Source of the DNA: Oricola indica
GTDB lineage: Bacteria > Pseudomonadota > Alphaproteobacteria > Rhizobiales > Rhizobiaceae
NCBI RefSeq assembly: GCF_019966595.1
Contig: NZ_JAINFJ010000002.1
Coordinates: 517,330 to 581,329 of the forward strand
Direction of reading: 5' to 3'
Length of the DNA: 64,000 nucleotides
Numbering within the stretch: position 1 is the stretch's first letter; each line of letters starts with the position of its first letter. The notes under the pieces were generated by a model. That model was not told where the DNA came from, made no database searches, and saw only the letters and a program-made list of their open reading frames with translations. Both the position numbers and the translations under genes were made by a program. Positions 8,681 through 16,031 of the stretch are shown here, one piece after another.

Positions 8681-8708
8681 CTTGGTTCGAATCTAGGCTC
8701 CCCAGCCA
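8681..8708 (+). other. tRNA 3'-end-like sequence, possible attachment site
   Basis: CTTGG-TTCGAAT-CTAGG forms a T-arm (8681-8697) and is followed by CTCCCCA, a G discriminator and CCA; a second CCA follows at once. The partner 5' acceptor strand (TGGGGAG) and a D-arm are not found upstream, so this is not a complete tRNA gene. It may be the displaced 3' end of a tRNA used as an att site and would then mark the right border of the primase island. It is not the same sequence as the tRNA-Arg half at 2191, and no matching copy was found near 2236-2411, so the pairing of ends is unresolved. Confidence 0.5.
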
Positions 8709-8787
8709 CCAAGTCTAAGCCATTGATATTGCTCCACTTTTTCCCGAAATAGCGGCGAGAAATCAAAGGCATGTGGCCTTTTGGCGC

Positions 8788-8895
8788 AAACAGAGACCGC
8801 GTTTCCGCCCGGAAATGAGGCCAGAATCGCCGAAAGTCTCTGTCGGGCATTTCGGGTCTGACAGTTTGCGAAAAGCGCATCGCGGGTGCATCGGC
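8788..8895 (+). repeat. Direct repeat copy 1 (about 108 bp)
   Basis: This segment aligns without gaps to 9061-9169, with roughly three quarters of positions identical. The shared core is CATTTCGGG, one variable base, then CTGACAGTTT (8849-8868 versus 9121-9140). It lies in a region with no convincing gene; a 146-codon antisense frame across it shows no family features and is not called. Confidence 0.65.
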
Positions 8896-9060
8896 AAAAG
8901 TTCGTATGTTGGAGCCAAAGTTGGCCATAAGAGACTGGTTCGCGATGGTAAGTCGAAGTTTGTTTCCAGATTGCTCAGCCAACCACCCTTTCCAAAATTG
9001 CATTTCCAGTTTCGCCGCCGGATAGCTGCGTAGTTTCCGCGGGTTAGCGAGTGAGCCTCC

Positions 9061-9169
9061 AAACAGAGACTGCATTTCGAGCCACAAATCGCTGCTGAAT
9101 CGCAGAAAGTCTCAGTCGGCCATTTCGGGGCTGACAGTTTGTGAAAAGTGCATCGGCGGACCATCGGGC
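9061..9169 (+). repeat. Direct repeat copy 2 (about 109 bp)
   Basis: Second copy of the diverged repeat at 8788-8895, beginning 273 bases after the first. It ends 36 bases before the end of the serine recombinase frame. Its function is unknown; it could be the scar of an old duplication or part of a border sequence. Confidence 0.65.
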
Positions 9170-9204
9170 ACCGATGCACTGCTTCGATTACACTCTGCGA
9201 GGTT

Positions 9205-10860
9205 TCAAAGAGCGGCAACGATGCGGCGCTGGGCCTGCCAGCCGGATGGCAGTGGATTCTGACCGAGCCACTTGGCGGTCAGTCCGATCGGGTGATCACC
9301 CTGCTTGATCGACTTGACGATGTCGGGTGCAAGGAATGCGAGGTCGATCACCTGGAGGATGCGGCTCTCCGATGCAGCGATTTCCTCGAAGGTCTGACCC
9401 TGCTTGAGCGCATCGTAGTACTGATGCGCTTTGGCGATGTTGAGGATCAGGATTTCGTCGAGAGCTCGGCTCTAACCGTTCCCGACCATCAGCCTGGTTT
9501 CGACGCCGCGCTTTCGAAACTGGAACGGGATCGAGAATGACAGCGCGTCGGCGTTGATCGTTTCTGACGAGACAGACAGCCACGCAGCGACGGCCTCGCG
9601 GTCAAGAGCGATCTCGATCTCTCCGGGAGTGATCGTTGCTCGTTGAATGCAAGCCAGCACAGCTTCTTGGCTGCTCGTCACATTACCTGCTCCGGCATCG
9701 TCAAGGATATCACGGATACGCCCAATCTCATCGGCCGAAGTGTCGATTAGCAGATCGACCGGCAGACGATTTCGGAGGTGGGTTAGGATCTCGGAAGCTA
9801 GTTGCTGTTCCAGCGACTTTGCCGGGAGGCGCCATCCGCTCGATGCTTTCGACTTGTCCGTGTTGCCATTGCCGACGAACATGCGGTTGGAGACGTAGTA
9901 TCGGTACCGCCTGCCCTTCTTGTCGGCGTGGGTCGGCGTCAGGCGATCTCCGATCTCCTCGAATAGCTTGCCGGCGAGCGGCGATGTCTTCGATCCCGAT
10001 CCTGATTGTCCCCTCTCGCGCCCGGCGGCGTCCTTCAGGCGCTGCTGCACATCGTCGAAGACTGCGGGATCGATGATCGCCGGATGCTGGACGTCATAGA
10101 TTTGGCTGTGATGACGGATGCGTCCCGCGTAGATCGGATTGGTCAGGATATAATACAGATGGCCCCGCACGAAGGGGATCTGGCCGGCGACCTGGTCTCC
10201 TGATCCCTCGCCCGCCCTTTCCTTTGTTCGCAGCCGCATTCGGTCGACCTGCCGTTTGACCGCCTTGATCGATCCGTGTTCCAGATAGAGGTCGAACAGG
10301 GTTCGAACCGTACTGGCTTCGTCTTCCACAATCTTCAGCGTGCGCCCATCCGGCTTGTAGCCGAGTGGCACATTGCCACCCATCCAGAGCCCTTTCTTCT
10401 TGGAGGCTGCGATCTTGTCGCGGATGCGTTCGGCCGTGACCTCACGCTCGAACTGGGCAAAGGACAGTAGAACGTTCAGCGTCAGTCGCCCCATGCTGGT
10501 GGCCGTGTTGAAGGACTGTGTCACCGAGACGAAAGAGGCATCCGCCGCATCAAGCCGTTCAACCAGCTTGGCGAAGTCGGCAAGCGATCGCGTCAGCCGG
10601 TCGATCTTGTAGACAACAATCTGATCGACCAGGCCTTCATCGACATCGCGCAATAGTCGCTGCAGTCCTGCCCGTTCAAGCGCTCCGCCGGATATGCCGC
10701 CATCGTCATAGTGATCCGGCAGCAGCACCCAGCCTTCATGCTTCTGGCTGGCGATATAGGAGACACAGGCTTCTCGCTGCGCATGGAGCGAATTGAACTC
10801 TTGCTCCAGGCCTTCTTCCGAGGACTTCCTCGTATAGATGGCGCAGCGGATCTTCTTCAT
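9205..10860 (-). pseudogene. Large serine recombinase interrupted by an in-frame amber stop
   Basis: The frame from ATG 10860 to TGA 9205 would encode 551 residues but contains a TAG at 9472-9474 after residue 462. The N-terminal resolvase domain is intact: Tyr9-x-Arg11-x-Ser13 in AIYTRKSSEEG (Ser13 nucleophile), then YKIDRLTRSLADFAKL and FAQFEREVTAERIRDKI. The recombinase domain (GYKPDGRTLKIVEDEA) and the zinc-ribbon-like region follow. Beyond the TAG the same frame continues for 88 residues of recognisable family tail, including KQGQTFEEIAASESRI and GLTAKWLGQNPLP. The product is therefore truncated or the gene has recently decayed. It starts by an ATGA overlap with the DUF2924 gene, forming a common mobile-element cassette. 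Confidence 0.85.
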
Positions 10861-11312
10861 GACGCATCCAGTCCGAAGAAGCGTGGACCCGACCAATGGG
10901 CGCCGGTGATCTTGCGGGCTATGGCACTCAGCGACCGGTACCGCTTGCCGTCCATCTGGAAGCCGCCTTCCAACACCTCGACCTGGTACGAGCGGCCGTT
11001 CCACTCGCGGACGAGGTGGGTGCCTGGCCGCAGCGTCACTGGCGAGGCCGGCCACGCCGGCCTCGTCTTGCCATTCGGTTTGCGACCATCCTTCAAGGAC
11101 CTTTCGAGCGCCCTTCGAACCGCAGGCGAATGCCCGCCATGGGCCTTCACCTGCGCTTCATAGGCCAGTGTCCGGCGCATGAATTGCACCGACACGTACT
11201 TGGGCGGTTCGCGATCGGACTGTTTCCGCCAGGCTTCAATGCATTCTTCGCGATCCAACGTCTCGAAGGCGGCAATGTCGCCTCCGATGATGGATAACAA
11301 GGCCGAGTTCAC
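10857..11312 (-). CDS. DUF2924 domain protein
   Basis: A 151-residue protein of a family found almost always between a DUF3489 gene and a large serine recombinase in alphaproteobacterial mobile regions. Family-typical stretches are visible: RRALERSLKDGR, LRPGTHLVREWNGRSYQVEV and FRSLSAIARKITGAHWSGP-like text near the C-terminus. GTG 11312 is the start and overlaps the upstream stop as GTGA; the end overlaps the recombinase ATG as ATGA. The family's molecular function is unknown to me; an accessory role in recombination is inferred only from the conserved neighbourhood. Confidence 0.83.
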   Translation of the reverse strand: MNSALLSIIGGDIAAFETLDREECIEAWRKQSDREPPKYVSVQFMRRTLAYEAQVKAHGGHSPAVRRALERSLKDGRKPNGKTRPAWPASPVTLRPGTHLVREWNGRSYQVEVLEGGFQMDGKRYRSLSAIARKITGAHWSGPRFFGLDAS

Positions 11313-11680
11313 GATGCCGCCCTATCGCCGAATTGCTTGCCCTCCCCAACCAGAGTCGCGACGGTCTCGCCGGTCTTCGGAGAATTTGATCTCGCGACCT
11401 CGATACCCTGCTTGCGCAGGCCCGACAGTGCCGCCCGCACCGTGTGCGGCTGCCAGCCCAGGCGTTCGACGATCACCGAGATGCGCGCGCCGTTCGGCTT
11501 CGACAGCAGGGCGACCAGCTGGTCTTTCTTTGTCTTTGCAGCCGGTTTGCCGGTTTCAGCCGACTTCTGTTTGGCGGCAGCACGCGGTTTGCGCTTGGGG
11601 GCTGCTTTTTCGACGGCATGGGAAGCGGCTGCGGCTGTCGCACCACCGTTGGCATCATCATCAGTGACTTGGGTGTTCAT
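11309..11680 (-). CDS. DUF3489 domain protein
   Basis: A 123-residue protein with a long Ala/Lys/Pro-rich N-terminal tail (KAAPKRKPRAAAKQKSAETG) and a compact C-terminal winged-helix-like domain (KDQLVALLSKPNGARISVI, then LGWQPHTVRAALSGLRKQGI). ATG 11680 is chosen because GGAG lies six bases before it; a GTG at 11692 is less likely. It is the first gene of the DUF3489-DUF2924-recombinase cassette. The basic tail plus winged helix suggest DNA binding, which is inference. Confidence 0.83.
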   Translation of the reverse strand: MNTQVTDDDANGGATAAAASHAVEKAAPKRKPRAAAKQKSAETGKPAAKTKKDQLVALLSKPNGARISVIVERLGWQPHTVRAALSGLRKQGIEVARSNSPKTGETVATLVGEGKQFGDRAAS

Positions 11681-11692
11681 ATTGTTCTCCAC

Positions 11693-12224
11693 TGAGTTCG
11701 AGAATCCGGATTATCCGGCCTTGCACTGAGTGAAGCCCGCGGTGCGGGTACGGTCGGCCTATATGTGTGGCTCGGCGTACCAGCACTACCGCTTCCTTTG
11801 GTAAGGAAGTCCAGCCCTAAATTTCGGGCCTGGCTGCGTGTGTTTTTCCGGGTGGACCGCCCGAACTAATCTTGGGACTGCTTGGTAACGCAGGTACACG
11901 ATCCGGAAACCGGCTCGAGGGAACGCTCAGTCATTGGCTATTACATGTAATTCACGAGGCACACCTCGAATGGCTGCTTTGCGCCCCATGTCGGTCGTTC
12001 GGGAGCGGAGGGGCGGCACCCTGAAGCTGCTATCTCGGGTAAGCTTGGACAGTTTGAGGGCAAGGGTGTGCTTGCTCCGACGCTCAGTCCATAAGCAATG
12101 TGTATCCGCCGGCACAGCTCATTCACGCTATCGGCAGCTCCGTTTATTTCGTGCGCCGGTGCCCATCCGGCAGCAGCCCGCCCCGAACGCTGCCGCACAT
12201 GGCAGACGATAGTAAGGGCGGCGG
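11693..12224. other. Long intergenic region, no gene recognised
   Basis: Short frames occur on both strands but none has a ribosome site or family features. The part nearest the DUF3489 gene (11720-11900) has several G+C-rich self-complementary stretches, including GGTGGACCGCCC near 11850, and could encode a structured transcript, though I recognise no RNA family. The rest may be the eroded border of the recombinase element. Confidence 0.35.
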
Positions 12225-12584
12225 CTAGGCGTCATTTGTGGGACGGGAGGTGCGTAAATCTGCAATGGCGTCCAGCACTCGGCGGATCGTGGCCGCGCCC
12301 TCCGGCGTCTCGTCCCAGATGCGACGAAGGCTCGCGTGCGCCTTCGCCCATTCCGTGTCCATGTCGTTTTCCTCCTCAAGGCGGGGAACCTTGACCTTCA
12401 GGATTTTACATATTTGCACGACATTATTGCTAATTGTCTTGAAGTCTCCTGCACAAATCCTGCTGACTTGACTGGCATGCACGTTCGCCATCTTGGCGAG
12501 ATCGGCATAGCTTAGATTCCTTTTCGTCCGAGCGCGCGAAATTCGCTTCTGAAGATCACTTATTTGCTTGCCAGTTGGTTTCAT
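12225..12584 (-). CDS. XRE-family transcriptional regulator
   Basis: A 119-residue repressor-like protein. A Cro/C1-type helix-turn-helix spans about residues 7-60: RISRARTKRNLSYADLAKMA, then NVHASQVSRICAGDFKTI. The C-terminal half is acidic and helical. ATG 12584 (MKPTGKQ) is preferred over upstream starts because the helix-turn-helix then begins at the usual distance. It is divergent from the NADAR gene with only 46 bases between the starts, and an 8-bp inverted repeat fills that space, so it very likely represses itself and the NADAR gene. Confidence 0.86.
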   Translation of the reverse strand: MKPTGKQISDLQKRISRARTKRNLSYADLAKMANVHASQVSRICAGDFKTISNNVVQICKILKVKVPRLEEENDMDTEWAKAHASLRRIWDETPEGAATIRRVLDAIADLRTSRPTNDA

Positions 12585-12618
12585 GCAAATTAACATGATA
12601 TAAATAATGCTAATTTGC
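12585..12618 (+). promoter_or_regulatory. Divergent promoter with inverted-repeat operator
   Basis: GCAAATTA (12585-12592) and TAATTTGC (12611-12618) are perfect inverted copies separated by 18 A+T-rich bases. A TATAAA hexamer at 12599-12604, 18 bases after TTGGTT (12575-12580), could be the plus-strand promoter of the NADAR gene. The dyad covers the start codon side of the XRE gene and the NADAR promoter, as expected for an autoregulated operator. Confidence 0.5.
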
Positions 12619-12630
12619 AAGGAGGTCGTG

Positions 12631-13122
12631 ATGAATGAAATCCGCTTTTACCGAGCGAGCGAGAAGCCCTACGGCGCGTTCAGCAACCTCTATCGAAGAG
12701 AAGTCGTGTTTGATGGCGAGGTGTTCGCGACCAGTGAGCATGCATACCAGGCCGGGAAAGCCCGGAAGCCGGCAGTGCGGAAATGGCTCATGGAGGCCCC
12801 GTCGCCCGCGCTCCTCGCTATGGCCGCTCACGGCCTCTACTACTGGGACGTTGCTCCGGGCTGGTCTAAAATGAAGTTTGATCGCATGAGGGCGGTCCTT
12901 CGCGCCAAATTTACCCAGCATAACGATCTGCGGGTACTGCTTCTTTCCACGGGCGACGCCAGGATCGTGGAGACCGCGACCGTCGACAACGAGGTCAATC
13001 GGCTGTGGGGCGAGGTCAACGGTATCGGACGGAATATGTTGGGCGTGCTGCTGATGGAAGTTCGCGACGAACTCCGCGCCGGTGCTGATGAAAGCGAAGC
13101 CTATCTGTACGCCGCCGAGTGA
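12631..13122 (+). CDS. NADAR family protein (YbiA-like N-glycosidase)
   Basis: A 163-residue NADAR (formerly DUF1768) protein. The hallmark start FYRASEKPYGAFSNLYRREV and ATSEHAYQAGKA are present, followed by WSKMKFDRM and the C-terminal GIGRNMLGVLLMEVRDEL. Members cleave N-glycosidic bonds in riboflavin-pathway intermediates (YbiA) or remove ADP-ribose from guanine in DNA, countering DarT-type toxins, and several sit in anti-phage systems. A perfect AAGGAGGT ribosome site precedes ATG 12631. No DarT gene is adjacent; the partner here is the divergent XRE repressor. The gene ends seven bases from the convergent five-gene operon that follows. Confidence 0.9.
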   Translation: MNEIRFYRASEKPYGAFSNLYRREVVFDGEVFATSEHAYQAGKARKPAVRKWLMEAPSPALLAMAAHGLYYWDVAPGWSKMKFDRMRAVLRAKFTQHNDLRVLLLSTGDARIVETATVDNEVNRLWGEVNGIGRNMLGVLLMEVRDELRAGADESEAYLYAAE

Positions 13123-13129
13123 TCGGCAC

Positions 13130-14083
13130 TTAGAACCTCGCCGAGCGCACGCTCAGGATCTCACGGACATAGTTTGCACCCCGCTTCTTGAAGAGCCCGC
13201 GGGCGCCCGCATAGGCACAGTTCTCGGCAGCTAAGCGTTGACCGGCGATTATGCCTTCCAGCAGATCCGCCGCCTTCAGGCATGCGATCTCGAACTGTTT
13301 CGTCAGCATCCAGTCGATCACGCCTACACTCACCATGTCGCCTGACCCGCAGGTGTCCAAGACCGCCGGGGCGCCGATCGCCTCGCACCAGATCGCTTCG
13401 CCGCGATCGCGGATCTCAAGGCCAGCGCTGCCGTAGGTGATTATGTGGACGCAATCGATCAGGCGGTCCGCGAGACGCTCTCCCAGACGATCCGCAGAAT
13501 ATTTGAGGATGGTGGCGAGCCGTAGTGCCTCCTCGAAAAGCTCAGTTTCCTCGAAGTCCGACGGCTCGAAGAAAATGACAGCGCCCGCCGCACTCGCTGC
13601 CCGCACGGCTTCGAGGATGTTGTCCGACAGACGGTCGATGTAGAAGACGCTGCAATGCGACAGCATCGGTAGCGCGACCGCGAGCTCCGTTTCGCTGATC
13701 GGCTGGTAGCGTGGTAAGTCCTCTCGGGTCTCCGGGCAGACGAAGCTAAAGTCGTGCCGGCCCGACGCCGTGTCCAGTTCCTGTGCCAGGATGGGAGACC
13801 GAAGATCGGCGCGCCGCGCGATGTAGTTGATAGTTGCTCCGGCCTGTAAAAATTCGTCGATCAAACGCTTGCCCGTGTCGTCATTGCCGAGCGCCAAGAC
13901 AGGCACGACATGACGATGCAGCATAGCCAACGAGACTAGCACGTTCCCGCATGACCCACCGAGAGCCTCGTCCGCCAAGTCGCCGTCGGCATAGACGCGA
14001 TCAAGGACCGTGAAGCCGGTCCCGGCAACGTCGACGCGATAGTCTTGGCGAAAGCTCAATTCTTGCATGCTCATCTTTTGCAT
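13130..14083 (-). CDS. PfkB-family carbohydrate/nucleoside kinase
   Basis: A 317-residue ribokinase-type kinase, last gene of the five-gene operon. The family signatures are a GG-containing substrate loop near residue 42 (LGGSCGNVLVSLAMLHR) and the ATP/anion-hole motif DTCGSGDMVSVG near residue 242, with Asp of GSGD as catalytic base. The family phosphorylates sugars, nucleosides or sugar acids; the substrate cannot be read from the sequence. It starts seven bases after the SIS-HAD gene. Together with a sugar-phosphate isomerase-like domain, a phosphatase domain and a PRTase-like protein it points to phosphosugar or nucleotide chemistry rather than ordinary sugar catabolism. Confidence 0.88.
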   Translation of the reverse strand: MQKMSMQELSFRQDYRVDVAGTGFTVLDRVYADGDLADEALGGSCGNVLVSLAMLHRHVVPVLALGNDDTGKRLIDEFLQAGATINYIARRADLRSPILAQELDTASGRHDFSFVCPETREDLPRYQPISETELAVALPMLSHCSVFYIDRLSDNILEAVRAASAAGAVIFFEPSDFEETELFEEALRLATILKYSADRLGERLADRLIDCVHIITYGSAGLEIRDRGEAIWCEAIGAPAVLDTCGSGDMVSVGVIDWMLTKQFEIACLKAADLLEGIIAGQRLAAENCAYAGARGLFKKRGANYVREILSVRSARF

Positions 14084-14090
14084 TCACTTC

Positions 14091-16031
14091 TCATAGCCTG
14101 TCGAGCCCGAGTGAAGCGACGTCGAAGCGAATCCTTCTATCTTTGGATGGTATCAGAACGCGGAGGATCCTGAGAAGGGCCTCAGGACCGATCGGTCCGG
14201 CACCGAACAGAGACCAGCACCCGTTCGCTGCTCCGCAGACTTCACCGACACTGATTCCCAACCGATGGGATAGGAGTGCATAATCATTACCTAGGCGTGA
14301 TCCGCTATCCCCGAAGCAGAGCACCTCAGCCCAGGCCGGAAGCTGAGCTCGCAGGGCCTCGACGACGACCAGCTTGCTCGAGTCCGCTGGAATTATGTCA
14401 AAGCTGTGGTTCGACCTGCTGACACGGACCCTATTGTCCGCAAAAGGTGGGCAGGCTTCCATATCGACGGGAAATCGGTAGGGGTGGCGGAGCTGATCCA
14501 TGTCGACTGTGATCTGCACCTCCCGGTGTTTGAATTCGTGCCGGAGGAAGAGTTCACCTCGCTGGCGCAGCCACTCTGCGGTCTCCGTGATCGCCGGATC
14601 GGCCGGTGGGTGGTCGTGTTCGATGTCAACATCCGCGAACCGGAGATGGCCTCCGTTATAGTAGCCGATTGGGATTGACGGCAGCATCTCGGCCGGAAGC
14701 ACCTTCCTTAGATCTTCGCCAGCAGAGCCGCCCCGTCCGGTCGCGAATCCTATTGCGAGGCCTGCGCGGTGGAGGCGCACCAACTCGTCGACGATTGCCT
14801 GGTCGGGAACAGACCAACGCCCGGCGGTGGTGACGATAGTGCCGTCATAATCGAAGACGGCTCCGCCGATCTCGGCCTGGGATAGAGTCTCCAAGCGGTT
14901 GCGCCCGATCACGTCCAAGGAATCATCTGTGGGATCGTGAGCGTCCGACTTCGCGATTGCCGCGCGCTTATGGCGTAAGTGCGCCGGCATCGCGTTAGCG
15001 AGGTTGGCAAGGGATCGGTCCTCATATACCGATCGTCCGAACTCACCGGTGCCGGGCTTACCGGGATCGATCCCAAGGACTCCCCCCATGGCCTCGAGCA
15101 TGCCCAGCCCATCGACCAGCGACAAGGCGTTATCGAGGCGACCGCAGGATCTAAAATCGAGCGTAAGGCGTTTAAGCGACGTCGGGAGCATCGCCTCCAT
15201 TGCCGTCCACGTCGCACGGGAGTCGCTGCCGGTTAGGGCAAGGATGAATGTCTCATCCTTTCGATGGTGGAGCCAGGCATGCCGACCATGGGCCAGGTTG
15301 CGGAAGTCTGTGGTCTGCACGTGGCATAGCGACGCTTCCCAGATGGAAGTGTCGAACAATACCGCAGTCGGCCGGAGAAGGGGATCGCTGGCGACCAGGA
15401 CGGTATCAGTGCGCCGGAGGCGCGACATGGCGGCTATGCGCGAAGTCCTGGTGGTGGGATCGCGCATGTCCGTGAGGCAGGAGGCTAGTGCGTCTAGCAG
15501 ATTTATCGTTCCGCGAGGATCCCGCGAAACGGCGTCGCACGCGAGGAGGAGACTGACTACCGATGACAGGAGGGAATGGGTGGCGAGGTAGCCGTCCTGG
15601 GGCTCGGCAACCGGCACGACATGGACACTACCGCCGCCTTTTTCGACGATGCCGGCGGCGGCTCCATTGGGATTGCGCGTGACTAGGTGGACGCTACGGG
15701 CCTTACGATCAAACGCTGCAACTGAGGCAGCGACGGAATCGGGGTTGTCACCGCCGGCGCTGAACAACCAGACGTCGCTCTGGGTCAGGTCGTGCTGATC
15801 GAGCACCGCCTGCATCGGGGTCTGCACGGTCGTAGGGCCGAGATCCAGCGTGTCCCTACAGCGCGCGAAATATTCGGCGGCAATCGCGGATCCACCGGAT
15901 CCGATCGAGAGCGCATGGCACCTAGTTCCTGCGGTCAAGGCCGCTGCGAGACGATCCGCGTCGTAGACGCGAAAGAGTTCGAGAGTGGCCGGTAGCGCGT
16001 CCAGCTTACCGCTGAAGATCGGCGTGGTCAT
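14091..16031 (-). CDS. SIS-domain and HAD-hydrolase fusion protein
   Basis: A 646-residue fusion. The N-terminal half is a double-SIS phosphosugar-binding module: SIGSGGSAIAAEYFA (42-56) and SAGGDNPDSVAAS (91-103) are the first SIS core, and a second SIS-like half spans about 200-340. The C-terminal third is a HAD phosphatase: AVFDYDGTIV with Asp394 nucleophile and Asp396 (motif I), GFATGRGGS (motif II), a lysine near ADSSKLVVVEAL and FGDSGSRLGND (motif IV), with a Cof-type cap between. SIS domains isomerise or bind sugar phosphates; HAD enzymes remove phosphate. The gene overlaps the upstream one by ATGA. It could generate or recycle a phosphosugar used by the operon's kinase and PRTase. Confidence 0.87.
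   Translation of the reverse strand: MTTPIFSGKLDALPATLELFRVYDADRLAAALTAGTRCHALSIGSGGSAIAAEYFARCRDTLDLGPTTVQTPMQAVLDQHDLTQSDVWLFSAGGDNPDSVAASVAAFDRKARSVHLVTRNPNGAAAGIVEKGGGSVHVVPVAEPQDGYLATHSLLSSVVSLLLACDAVSRDPRGTINLLDALASCLTDMRDPTTRTSRIAAMSRLRRTDTVLVASDPLLRPTAVLFDTSIWEASLCHVQTTDFRNLAHGRHAWLHHRKDETFILALTGSDSRATWTAMEAMLPTSLKRLTLDFRSCGRLDNALSLVDGLGMLEAMGGVLGIDPGKPGTGEFGRSVYEDRSLANLANAMPAHLRHKRAAIAKSDAHDPTDDSLDVIGRNRLETLSQAEIGGAVFDYDGTIVTTAGRWSVPDQAIVDELVRLHRAGLAIGFATGRGGSAGEDLRKVLPAEMLPSIPIGYYNGGHLRFADVDIEHDHPPADPAITETAEWLRQRGELFLRHEFKHREVQITVDMDQLRHPYRFPVDMEACPPFADNRVRVSRSNHSFDIIPADSSKLVVVEALRAQLPAWAEVLCFGDSGSRLGNDYALLSHRLGISVGEVCGAANGCWSLFGAGPIGPEALLRILRVLIPSKDRRIRFDVASLGLDRL

Noticed and set aside
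8681-8708. Complete tRNA gene or tmRNA acceptor piece
   Set aside because: Only the T-arm and 3' acceptor strand are present. The 5' strand and D-arm are missing, and a tmRNA coding piece is not seen downstream.
8647-9087. 146-codon minus-strand frame across the repeats
   Set aside because: Composition is unlike the neighbours, it crosses a repeat unit and the tRNA-like sequence, and it has no ribosome site.
11941-12198. 85-codon minus-strand frame
   Set aside because: No recognisable domain, no ribosome site and no conserved-looking composition.
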